DNA from: Pseudomaricurvus alkylphenolicus | GTDB lineage: Bacteria > Pseudomonadota > Gammaproteobacteria > Pseudomonadales > Cellvibrionaceae | DNA length: 64,000 bases | NCBI RefSeq assembly: GCF_011683955.1 | Contig: NZ_JAAQPI010000001.1 | Span: 1,178,001-1,242,000 of the forward strand | Direction: 5' to 3' | In this document: in pieces, positions 56,867 to 64,000 of the stretch | Position numbering within the stretch: position 1 is the first letter of the stretch | Layout of the letters: every line of letters starts with the position of its first letter | The notes under the pieces: model-generated | The model's input: only the letters and a program-made list of their open reading frames with translations | The model's database searches: none | Told to the model about the DNA's origin: nothing | Translations under genes and position numbers: made by a program

Positions 56867-56926
56867 CAACACCGCGGTATGCCGATCTTTCTGCCTCATC
56901 ATTATTTTTTAGGATCGAGGTGTGTG

Positions 56927-57589
56927 CTAACCGTCACTGTGCAGATTGAGTTGCACCAGTTCTAGCATGGTGCGACGGTTAGATTCTACATGGGTTTTCA
57001 TTTGCCGTGATGCCTGGGAGGAATCGCTGCGTTTCAATGCTTCTAAAATATTTCGATGTTCTTCCAGTGCTTTGCTGAAACTGCGTTTGACGACCTGGTG
57101 GCCAAATCTCGCGGAGTTGTTGGCGGCGTCCGGGATTAATTTGATCATCGCGATCAACTCCGGATTCCCTGACAGGCGATGAATGCTCAGATGAAAATCT
57201 GTGTTCAGTTCCAGAAACCGTACACAATGCTCCGGTTTGCTGAGATTTAATCGCTCCATTTTTCTGGTCAGGGCTTCCAGATTTTCGATATCTTCTTTAC
57301 GAGCATTGCGCGCGGCCAGACTTGCACTATAGCTCTCGAGCATCGCTGCCAGGTCGTAGGCCTGCATCAGAGCTGATTGCGATAGTGTTGCCACATAGGC
57401 TCTGCGATTGTCATGAATGTTGGCCAGCCCTTCATCCACCAGACGTTGAATGGCCTGGCGAATGGGGGTGCGGCTCAGTCCGCAGACTTCTGACAGTAAC
57501 ACTTCCTTTAATGGCGAGCCGCTAGGGTAATCTCCGTTGAGTATCCCTTGTCGAATTTTCTGATAAGCCTTTTCGCTAGCACTTGACAT
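56927..57589 (-). CDS. GntR-family regulator, FCD subfamily
   Basis: A 220-residue regulator. The start is taken at the ATG at 57589 (MSSASEKAY); the longer frame to 57652 is less likely. The winged helix shows ILNGDYPSGSPLKEVLLSE then LSRTPIRQAIQRLVDEGL (about 15-60), and the C-terminal FCD domain has FLELNTDFHLSIHRLSGN with the metal-binding Asp and His. This subfamily binds small carboxylic acids. It is divergent from the second MFS gene across a gap with a perfect 25-bp inverted repeat (57689-57713), its likely operator. It is closely related in layout to the GntR at 62288. Confidence 0.93.
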   Translation of the reverse strand: MSSASEKAYQKIRQGILNGDYPSGSPLKEVLLSEVCGLSRTPIRQAIQRLVDEGLANIHDNRRAYVATLSQSALMQAYDLAAMLESYSASLAARNARKEDIENLEALTRKMERLNLSKPEHCVRFLELNTDFHLSIHRLSGNPELIAMIKLIPDAANNSARFGHQVVKRSFSKALEEHRNILEALKRSDSSQASRQMKTHVESNRRTMLELVQLNLHSDG

Positions 57590-57688
57590 GGTGTTGTTTC
57601 CGCAATGGTAAACAGTGCCTCCATTGTCGCGTGTAAGATTTGCCTTTGGCAAGCCCGCAAAGGACTGCCTGGCGCTCGGGAGCTCTCC

Positions 57689-57713
57689 AGTACAGTTTGG
57701 TGCAAACTGTACT
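57689..57713. promoter_or_regulatory. Perfect 11-3-11 palindrome, candidate GntR operator
   Basis: AGTACAGTTTG (57689-57699) and CAAACTGTACT (57703-57713) are exact inverses around GTG, in the divergent promoter of the GntR and MFS genes. The sequence differs from the TTGTnnTACAA box, so the two GntR proteins may have separate targets. Confidence 0.65.
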
Positions 57714-57757
57714 GTGCTACGGGGTTATAAAGTCGGTCATTGATATCAGCTGCGCTG

Positions 57758-58972
57758 ATGGCTATTGGTGACGAAGGTACTCCATTGATCATTCCTAATC
57801 TGTTTTCCCGTATCACCCTGGTGACGGTCGCCGGTGCGCAGATGATTATCGTGCAGCCCGGATTGTTAAGTGGCTACATAGAGCAGGCCGGCTTTAGTGA
57901 ACAGCAGGGCGGTTTACTGATAGCGTTTGAAATGACGGGCTATGCGTTGGCTACTCTGGCTTTGACGGTGCTGTCCAAAATATTTTGCTGGCGGGTGATG
58001 GTCCGAGCGGCTTTGGTGTTACTGGCAGTGGCTAATGTCTGTTGTGTGTTTGTGGAAACTTACGAGTGGTTTGTTGTGCTCAGGTTGGTGGCGGGGGTGT
58101 CTGCGGGTGTGGTGACATCTCTCGGGTTCAGCTCCATCGGTTTGACGGCCAGTGCGGATCGAAATTTTGGTCTGGCGATTATGTTGGCCATGGTGTACGG
58201 GGCGTTGGTACTCGGCTTGCTGCCAGTCATTTTTTCCTTGGCGGGGTTGGATGGTCTGTTGTTGGTATTTACCGCGATGTCCGTCCTAGGGCTGCGCTGC
58301 AGTTCTGCGCTGCTCACTCGGAGCGAATCTAAGCTTCGGGAAGGTTCATCCGTTGAAGCGTCAGCCGTTGCCACGATGCCATTGCCCATGAGGCAGGTGT
58401 CTGTCGTACTGGCCTCGGTGGCTGCCTATTTCGTTGCCCAAGGTGTGGTCTGGCCCTATCTGTTTGTTTTCGGCACCAGCGCCGGAGTGGACGATGCCAG
58501 TGTTTCCACCGGATTGATGTGGTGTCAGTTCTCCGGAATCGGTGGTGCGCTGCTCGCCACGTTTATCGGCAATCGTGCGTCGCGTTTGATGTTGTTGGCT
58601 GCTGGCATCGGCGTCGTTGTTGCAGCCCTGCTTATGTTTCTTTTTCTCAGGCCTAGCACCGGCTTCGAGTACACCATCACGGTCCTGATCTGCAATTTCG
58701 GTTTCTGTCTGGCCCATCCTTATCTACTCGCCAATGTGGCCGCGTTCGATCATAAGGGACGGTTGGTGGTCTTGGCGATGGTGGCACAGACGTTGGGCGG
58801 GGCCGTTGGTCCTGCTTTGGGGGCGTTGTTGCTGGGAGAGATGGGTTATGCGGGGATGCAATGGTTTGCCGTTGCCGCATTGGGGTTGAGCGTTGGGTTG
58901 ATGGCCATGGCTTCGATGGGCCACGGGCGCAACTTTGAGAGAGGGGATGTGGAGCCGGCTTCGGTTCGGTAA
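57758..58972 (+). CDS. MFS transporter (paralog of 54345-55538)
   Basis: A protein of about 404 residues with 12 predicted helices, aligned along its length with the MFS at 54345 (IIVQPGLLSG, SLGFSSIGLTASADRNFG, FGTSAGVDDASVSTGL, NFGFCLAHPYLLAN). The start is uncertain: ATG at 57758 lacks a ribosome site, while TTG at 57785 follows GAAGGTACT at good spacing; the frame's first codon at 57740 is also TTG. It is divergent from a GntR/FCD regulator, so probably induced by the acid it carries. It is a stand-alone gene before the receptor at 59243. Confidence 0.9.
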   Translation: MAIGDEGTPLIIPNLFSRITLVTVAGAQMIIVQPGLLSGYIEQAGFSEQQGGLLIAFEMTGYALATLALTVLSKIFCWRVMVRAALVLLAVANVCCVFVETYEWFVVLRLVAGVSAGVVTSLGFSSIGLTASADRNFGLAIMLAMVYGALVLGLLPVIFSLAGLDGLLLVFTAMSVLGLRCSSALLTRSESKLREGSSVEASAVATMPLPMRQVSVVLASVAAYFVAQGVVWPYLFVFGTSAGVDDASVSTGLMWCQFSGIGGALLATFIGNRASRLMLLAAGIGVVVAALLMFLFLRPSTGFEYTITVLICNFGFCLAHPYLLANVAAFDHKGRLVVLAMVAQTLGGAVGPALGALLLGEMGYAGMQWFAVAALGLSVGLMAMASMGHGRNFERGDVEPASVR

Positions 58973-59004
58973 ACGGGTTTTTAGCGTATGTCGTACGGAG
59001 GTTA

Positions 59005-59165
59005 TTGTTCGACAATTTTGCCTAAACCTATAAATGTCCTACATTTCTATAGTCCTGTATTTCGGCCGAAATTAAAATAAATCGTTTAAAAACAATAGGG
59101 TATAATATTTATCAGTGGTTTTTGACGAATTTTCATGACATCAATACAAATAAATTGTTGTACAA
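59005..59165 (+). promoter_or_regulatory. Three TTGTnnTACAA-type boxes before a receptor
   Basis: TTGTTCGACAA (59005-59015), ATGTCCTACAT (59034-59044) and TTGTTGTACAA (59155-59165) lie in the 270-bp AT-rich gap before 59243. Number and type match the promoter of the other group-B receptor; both also contain TTGCCTAAA next to a box. Confidence 0.7.
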
Positions 59166-59242
59166 TATGGCTGGCTAAGATATAGTTTAAAAACGGTGGT
59201 AAAGACTAATAAACCTTGAGACAAGGGTGACCCGGAGACGTT

Positions 59243-61519
59243 ATGAAAAACCAAATTACCAATACGCTGCTGAGTGTTGCTGTCAGTTCCGTTGTCGGAG
59301 CTTCTTCAGCGCTGGCGCAGATTGAGGAAATTATCGTTACTGCGCAGAAACGTGCGGAGTCAGTACAGGATATCGGCGTAGCGGTGTCCGCTATGTCTGG
59401 CGACGACATGCGTGCCAATAATCTGGTGGAGCCGCGGGATTTGTTTACCAAGATGCCCAACGTTGCGCTGCAAACCAATAACTCGGCGGGTCAGTTGCAG
59501 CTGGGTATTCGCGGCGTCAGCTTTGCCACCTTCTCGCCTATCGGTGTGCAGCCGGTTATGGTGTTTCAGGACGAAGTGGTTCTGAACTCTCCGGCTGTGG
59601 CGGGGCTGTTTATTTTTGACGCCGAGCGAGTCGAAGTGCTGCGCGGTCCTCAAAACACCCTCTATGGTCGTAACACAACCGGCGGTGCCGTGAACTTTAT
59701 TTCCAGCAAGCCGGAAATCGGTGGTGGTACCAAGGGTTATGTGGATCTGTCTGCCGGTAACTATGACACCCTGGATCTCAATGCCGCCATCGGTGGTGAG
59801 TTAGGTAACAATGCGGCTTATCGCGTTGCGATTCAGTCGTTGAACAATGACGGTTACTGGAAGAACCAAAACGATGGCCTGGATGGAGATCGACTGGGCG
59901 AGCGTAACCAAAACCTGTTTCGCGCGCAGATCGCCTGGGAGCCCACCGACGACACCCGTTGGCTGTTTAATCTGCACGGCGGCAAAAGCGAAGGTGGTTC
60001 CAGACCGCTTAAGGCACACGGTGTTTGTCCCGGTAATATGGATATCGACAATTTCAATAACGGCTGCGTCAACGCCGAGTGGGATGGCCTGACGCCTAAC
60101 AGCGAAACTGACGAAGCTTACAGTGAGTTGAAAAACGATATCGATGATATCACCGCGTTCGGTGGTTCCATTCGGTTTGACAAAGACTACGAAGGTTTTA
60201 CTTTCATGTCGCTGACCGCCTGGGAAGAAAACGAGTACGATCATTGGGAAGATGCCGATGCGCTGAATGACATCTCGTTCGTACTCTTCCGCCAGAAAAG
60301 CGAGACCGAGCAGTTTACTCAGGAGTTCCGTTGGACCTCTGATGACAGTGCAGATATCCGTTGGATTGGTGGCGCATTCGCCATGATCGAAACAGCAGAG
60401 TTGTACACCACGGTACCCATTCTCGTGGATATTCCCGAAGTTGCCTTCGCGGCAAACAGTAATCTGAAGCAAGATACAGACATGTTTTCAGTCTTTGGCC
60501 AAATGGAAACAGACCTGACAGATCGCCTTAGTCTGACCGCCGGCTTGCGTTATGTGTACGAGAAGAAAGAAGGCGATGTGCGCGCGCAAATGTCAGCGGG
60601 ACTGAGTGTGCTGGATATAAACCAGCCCGATGCCTGGCTCTATCCAAATCTGGTTTCATTCCGCGATGGTGATGAGGCCTTGATACCCTTCGAGGAAACC
60701 TGGCACCAGTGGGGCGGAAAAATCGGATTGGAATTCGCCGCTGACGAAGACAAGTTATGGTATGGCAGTATTTCTCGCGGAGAGAAGGGCGGGCAGTTTA
60801 CCGATGCGCCCGAGGCGGTATTGTTGGGTATCGCCGGTGACCCCGCCGATCCCGAAGAGGTGGTTGCCTACGAAGTTGGTTTCAAGGCCACTTGGGCGGA
60901 AAAGACTCTGCAGACTAACTTGGCCCTGTTCTATAACGACTACACCAACCAGCAGCTGCAAATTACCGTGGTCGCACCTAATGGTGGCCTGGCATCTACG
61001 GTGGTTAACGCGGCCGAGTCTGAAACCTATGGGCTTGAGTTTGATGCGCTCTATGCGCCGGGTGGTGGCTGGACCTTTGACTTCGCGCTGGGTCTATTGA
61101 AAACCGAGGTGGTTAAGGAAAGCGCTACGGCGTTGACGGGTGGCGCCACTCCGATTGAGGAAGGGCGAAACCTGACCAATGCGCCGGAGTTCACCGCCAA
61201 CATCGGTGTTACCAAAGAGTTTGAACTGGACAACGGCAGTTTGATTACTGCCAATCTGAACGCCCGCTACACCGATGAGCGGGAGTTTAACTTGGTGGAT
61301 ACGCCAGAGACTCGCGAGTATACAACGGATCCTTCCTATATGTTGGTTAACGCTTTTGTGGAGTATCGCTTTGGTGGTGAACAGCAGTACAAGCTCAGTG
61401 CCTGGGGCAAAAACTTGACCGATGAGCTATATTTTAATCATATGCAGGAGTTCAGCACAGTGATTGGATTCCCCGGCAATCCTCGCCAGTATGGCGTAAC
61501 CTTTGGTGTGGATTTCTAA
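59243..61519 (+). CDS. TonB-dependent outer-membrane receptor (group B)
   Basis: A 758-residue receptor: signal peptide to about residue 25 (ASSALAQ), TonB-box-like IEEIIVTAQKRAES, plug motifs LGIRGVSFATFS and EVLRGPQNTLYGRNTTGG, NFISSKPEIGG, and a barrel ending VTFGVDF. It pairs with the receptor at 46617 by plug sequence and by shared operator boxes. Unlike that one it has no divergent partner; MFS 57758 lies upstream on the same strand and a clear terminator follows. Probable role: uptake of an aromatic-type substrate used by the nearby enzymes. Confidence 0.95.
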   Translation: MKNQITNTLLSVAVSSVVGASSALAQIEEIIVTAQKRAESVQDIGVAVSAMSGDDMRANNLVEPRDLFTKMPNVALQTNNSAGQLQLGIRGVSFATFSPIGVQPVMVFQDEVVLNSPAVAGLFIFDAERVEVLRGPQNTLYGRNTTGGAVNFISSKPEIGGGTKGYVDLSAGNYDTLDLNAAIGGELGNNAAYRVAIQSLNNDGYWKNQNDGLDGDRLGERNQNLFRAQIAWEPTDDTRWLFNLHGGKSEGGSRPLKAHGVCPGNMDIDNFNNGCVNAEWDGLTPNSETDEAYSELKNDIDDITAFGGSIRFDKDYEGFTFMSLTAWEENEYDHWEDADALNDISFVLFRQKSETEQFTQEFRWTSDDSADIRWIGGAFAMIETAELYTTVPILVDIPEVAFAANSNLKQDTDMFSVFGQMETDLTDRLSLTAGLRYVYEKKEGDVRAQMSAGLSVLDINQPDAWLYPNLVSFRDGDEALIPFEETWHQWGGKIGLEFAADEDKLWYGSISRGEKGGQFTDAPEAVLLGIAGDPADPEEVVAYEVGFKATWAEKTLQTNLALFYNDYTNQQLQITVVAPNGGLASTVVNAAESETYGLEFDALYAPGGGWTFDFALGLLKTEVVKESATALTGGATPIEEGRNLTNAPEFTANIGVTKEFELDNGSLITANLNARYTDEREFNLVDTPETREYTTDPSYMLVNAFVEYRFGGEQQYKLSAWGKNLTDELYFNHMQEFSTVIGFPGNPRQYGVTFGVDF

Positions 61520-61533
61520 CGCCAGTGCAAACA

Positions 61534-61570
61534 AAAAGGCCTGCAATCATTTTGATTGTCGGCCTTTTGT
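61534..61570 (+). terminator. Intrinsic terminator of the receptor
   Basis: AAAAGGCCTGCAATC pairs with GATTGTCGGCCTTTT (two mismatches) across ATTTT, followed by GTGTTTTTC. The A/T-rich ends let it serve the convergent VOC gene too. Confidence 0.85.
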
Positions 61571-61646
61571 GTTTTTCACCCAAAAAGCGGGCGCAAGAGC
61601 AATGCGTAATCCGCCGCGATGTAAAGTTGTTTATAGAATTTAAGGG

Positions 61647-62108
61647 CTAGTTCAAGCCCGGCATATTGCCCGCCGGTTGTACCAGTTCAAGAATATTGCC
61701 AAAAGGATCACGACAGTAAACGGCGGAGCCTCCGCCCTTAACATGCACTACTTCTCCAATTCTGGAGCCCCCCTGCTGCAGCACCTTTTCCAGGCTCGGT
61801 TGCAGTTCTTCAATTTCAAACGCAAGGTGGCGAATGCCGGGCTGGTCGGCGGCGGGCGTGTGAGCATCCTGATGGCGACTGCTTTGGTAGCAGAACATTT
61901 CCAGGTAGCAATTGCCGGTCTTCAGCAAACAAAATTCCGCGGCGCAATCCTTCAGCCCCACCAGGTTGTCAAATAGCGGGTGGGGAGCCTCCCAGGAAGC
62001 TCTTTTGACAAGTTCGAAGCCCAGTGCCTCACCGTAAAATTCGATGGCTTGATCCAAGTCAGGAATGACCAGCGCTACGTGATGCAGTCCACGGATATTT
62101 GATGTCAT
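61647..62108 (-). CDS. VOC-family (glyoxalase/dioxygenase fold) protein
   Basis: A 153-residue vicinal-oxygen-chelate protein with two beta-alpha-beta3 modules. Likely metal ligands are His in GLHHVALV (about 8-9), Glu in CYLEMF near 70, His in GIRHLAFE near 95 and Glu in GNILELVQP near 140. The size suits a glyoxalase, epimerase or small isomerase rather than an extradiol dioxygenase. GGAG precedes the ATG. An operator-type box (62148-62158) lies 40 bp upstream, tying it to the same putative regulon as the group-B receptors and the aldehyde dehydrogenase. The exact reaction is unknown. Confidence 0.9.
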   Translation of the reverse strand: MTSNIRGLHHVALVIPDLDQAIEFYGEALGFELVKRASWEAPHPLFDNLVGLKDCAAEFCLLKTGNCYLEMFCYQSSRHQDAHTPAADQPGIRHLAFEIEELQPSLEKVLQQGGSRIGEVVHVKGGGSAVYCRDPFGNILELVQPAGNMPGLN

Positions 62109-62147
62109 AGGAGCTCCCCTGAATCGCGATTATCTGTCGATATCAAA

Positions 62148-62158
62148 CTGTAGTACAA
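62148..62158 (-). promoter_or_regulatory. TTGTnnTACAA-type box before the VOC gene
   Basis: CTGTAGTACAA, 40 bp upstream of the VOC start. A weaker version, TTGACCTACAG, is at 62201-62211, and a 7-5-7 hairpin TTCAGCA/TGCTGAA (62171-62189) lies between them, possibly the end structure of the GntR transcript. Confidence 0.6.
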
Positions 62159-62287
62159 AAATAGTTTTTATTCAGCAAAAAATGCTGAATCATGATTATT
62201 TTGACCTACAGTTTTGCTTCCTTCGAAGGGGCGGGGGTAACACCAGATGCTCAGAGCGCGCTGCTACGCGGGATGAGAGCGTTTGCC

Positions 62288-62929
62288 TTATTCCCCGGTC
62301 TTTGCGTTCAACAGCTGGCGGTACTCTTGGCGAACCGTCTCCGTATGCATCTTCATTTGCAGTGCTGCCCAGTCGGCATCCCGGCGTTCGAGGGCATCGA
62401 TAATATTGCGGTGCTGTTGGTTGGCGGTGTCATTCTCAGTGTGGACACCGACCTTGAGGTAACAGGTGGACGGAAAATTGACCAACTGCACGATAATGTC
62501 GTACAGGCGTTTGCTGCCACTGATGCGGTGCAGGGCTTTGTGAAACTGGGAGTTCAGGCGGATAAAACTCTCGTCCTCTTCACCGCAGGATTCCAATTGA
62601 TCCTGCAGGCCCTTAAGTTCCTCCAGCTGTTCGTCAGTGATGCGTTTGGCGGCAAGGCTGACACTGTAACTCTCCAGCATTGAGAGAACATCGAAGATGT
62701 CTTCAAGCTCCTGGGGTGATACGTCACTCACATAGGAGCGACGATTTTCCCTGATTTCCACCAAGCCCTCTTCCACCAGGCGACGCATAGCCTCACGAAC
62801 AGGAGTACGGCTGACCTCGAAGGTCTCCGCCAGTTCTTCTTCCCTGAGGTGGAAACCGGGAGGAAAGTCACCATCGAAAATGGATTTGCGAATGCCGGAG
62901 TAGGCGATCTCGATTGCGGTATTGGCCAT
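62288..62929 (-). CDS. GntR-family regulator, FCD subfamily
   Basis: A 213-residue regulator with winged helix IFDGDFPPGFHLREEELAE and VSRTPVREAMRRLVEEGL (about 18-60) and an FCD domain with SFIRLNSQFHKALHRISGS containing the metal-site Asn/His and later His residues. FCD ligands are usually small organic acids. Its own promoter and that of the divergent aldehyde dehydrogenase contain TTGTnnTACAA boxes, as do the VOC gene and the two group-B receptors, so it is the best candidate for the regulator of that whole set. Homology to the GntR at 56927 leaves an alternative. Confidence 0.93.
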   Translation of the reverse strand: MANTAIEIAYSGIRKSIFDGDFPPGFHLREEELAETFEVSRTPVREAMRRLVEEGLVEIRENRRSYVSDVSPQELEDIFDVLSMLESYSVSLAAKRITDEQLEELKGLQDQLESCGEEDESFIRLNSQFHKALHRISGSKRLYDIIVQLVNFPSTCYLKVGVHTENDTANQQHRNIIDALERRDADWAALQMKMHTETVRQEYRQLLNAKTGE

Positions 62930-62970
62930 AGTGAAGTCCGGTTCTCTGTGGGTCTGATTGAAAGGCAGAA

Positions 62971-63121
62971 TTGTACAACAGTATGGTATTTCAGTCAGTG
63001 TTCACCTCCGTGGGGAGTGGTCTTTGGAGAGCATCAGAGGGCATTCCTTTCTTTATTAATGTAGTACAAAAAAGATTAAAATATGGTAAATACACATAAA
63101 AACAGATATATTGTAGTTCAA
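62971..63121. promoter_or_regulatory. TTGTnnTACAA-type boxes in the GntR/ALDH divergent promoter
   Basis: TTGTACAACAG (62971-62981), ATGTAGTACAA (63059-63069) and TTGTAGTTCAA (63111-63121) lie in the 250-bp gap; the first is close to the GntR start, the last two upstream of the aldehyde dehydrogenase. Confidence 0.65.
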
Positions 63122-63179
63122 TATGTGGCTTCCACACCTGTTGGGATCTAGTGTTACTTTACGTTGGGAGGAATCGGAT

Positions 63180-64000
63180 TTGAGTACAAACGAGCGTCAC
63201 ACTGCACAACACTACATCGACGGCACCTGGTGCGACGGACCGGATCCCGAGCTTCAGCCCAGTTTTAATCCTGCCACCGGCGAGGTACTGGGGCATTACA
63301 CCCTGGGCGGCCAAGCGCTGACCGACGATGCCATTAGTGTCGCTCGCGGTGCCTTTGATTCCACTGACTGGGCCAGCTCACCGCGGTTGCGCGAAAAAGT
63401 GCTACTGGAACTGGCCGATCGTATCGAGGCCCGCAAGGAAGAGCTGATTCGGTTGATTTGCCTGGAAAACGGCAAGTTACAGGCGGAGGCGGTGTTCGAG
63501 GTGATGACCTCTATATCCGAATGCCGTTTTTACGCTGGCTTGGCCCGTACGTTGTTTGGTCGTACCACGGAAACCGAGCCGGGTACTTACTCATTGCTGA
63601 CCCGCGAGCCGGCCGGTGTGGCGGCGGTGATTGTGCCCTGGAACGCACCAGTCATTCTGTTGATTCGCTCACTGACACCGGCCCTGGCCGCCGGGTGTAC
63701 TGCGGTGATCAAACCCGCACCACAAACACCATTGGCAAACGCCTGGATCGTTGCTCGGTTGCATGAGATCGAAGCCTTGCCCAAGGGTGTGGTGAATTCG
63801 GTCAACGAACAAGGCGCCGTCGTTGGTAAACGTTTGGTGGAATCCCCAGCGGTGGATGTGATCAGTTTTACCGGCTCCAGCGCCACCGGCAAGGCGATTA
63901 TGGCGTCGGCCTCCAACACCTTAAAGCGATTGTCTTTGGAGCTTGGCGGCAAGGCGCCGACGGTGATTTTCCCGGATGCGGACATGAACCAAGTGGTGCC
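63180..64000 (+). CDS. Aldehyde dehydrogenase (5' part, runs off the window)
   Basis: The first 273 codons of an NAD(P)-dependent aldehyde dehydrogenase, cut by the window end. It starts at TTG (63180), with GGGAGGA at ideal spacing, and an MSTNERHTAQHYIDGTW N-terminus. VPWNAPVILL near residue 150, VIKPAPQTPLA near 175, FTGSSATGKAI near 226 and the catalytic Glu in LSLELGGKAP near 250 are present; the catalytic Cys lies beyond the edge. NAPV and KPAPQTP mildly depart from the WNFP and KPSE norms, as in some aromatic or betaine-type aldehyde dehydrogenases. Likely role: oxidation of an aldehyde to an acid, possibly after the alcohol dehydrogenase at 55561. Confidence 0.92.
   Translation, partial: MSTNERHTAQHYIDGTWCDGPDPELQPSFNPATGEVLGHYTLGGQALTDDAISVARGAFDSTDWASSPRLREKVLLELADRIEARKEELIRLICLENGKLQAEAVFEVMTSISECRFYAGLARTLFGRTTETEPGTYSLLTREPAGVAAVIVPWNAPVILLIRSLTPALAAGCTAVIKPAPQTPLANAWIVARLHEIEALPKGVVNSVNEQGAVVGKRLVESPAVDVISFTGSSATGKAIMASASNTLKRLSLELGGKAPTVIFPDADMNQVV

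Overview
The window looks like a chromosomal segment of an aerobic, probably marine gammaproteobacterium of the Spongiibacteraceae/Cellvibrionales type. This is inferred from seven TonB-dependent receptors, many acyl-CoA enzymes, a Pseudomonas/Azotobacter-like E2 acyltransferase, a Zur-type operator and moderate GC; no rRNA or other marker is present. I see no tRNA, rRNA, CRISPR array, transposase or phage gene. Nearly all of it is catabolic and uptake capacity.

Region 1 (1-19.7 kb): two near-twin receptors (1378-3699 minus, 14744-16984 plus) flank a compact 11-gene plus-strand operon (4058-14286). It encodes an acyl-CoA dehydrogenase, a crotonase, a MaoC hydratase, a CitE-like CoA-ester lyase, a pair of acyl-CoA dehydrogenases, an acyl-CoA ligase, and the E1-alpha, E1-beta, free lipoyl-domain and E2 parts of a 2-oxoacid dehydrogenase. 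The order suggests activation, beta-oxidation-like steps, a lyase that releases a 2-oxoacid, and a dedicated complex that oxidises it. Membrane proteins of unknown function (one related pair) and a TetR regulator accompany it.

Region 2 (19.7-33 kb): an autoregulated-looking Fic protein, then a minus-strand lipid-ester cluster (HSL-type hydrolase, three SDRs, WS/DGAT wax-ester synthase, patatin). It is divergent from a Rieske oxygenase whose promoter carries a perfect FNR/Anr palindrome. A receptor and a TetR regulator follow.

Region 3 (33-45.2 kb): another twin receptor, then a minus-strand operon of a heme-type TonB receptor, a giant CobN-like chelatase and three small membrane proteins (ExbB-like, ExbD-like and one unknown). 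This is the hmuRSTUV layout, but it sits behind a near-perfect Zur box. A LysR regulator lies upstream.

Region 4 (45.2-64 kb): a gamma-resorcylate-decarboxylase-like amidohydrolase, two related receptors, a membrane/spermidine-synthase fusion, a lipoprotein arylsulfatase, two paralogous MFS carriers, an aryl-alcohol-type dehydrogenase, two GntR/FCD regulators, a VOC protein and a truncated aldehyde dehydrogenase. A recurring palindrome, TTGTnnTACAA, occurs in four promoter regions here and probably defines one regulon for an aromatic, possibly sulfated, substrate.

The intergenic spaces hold several REP/MITE-like inverted repeats and clear intrinsic terminators.
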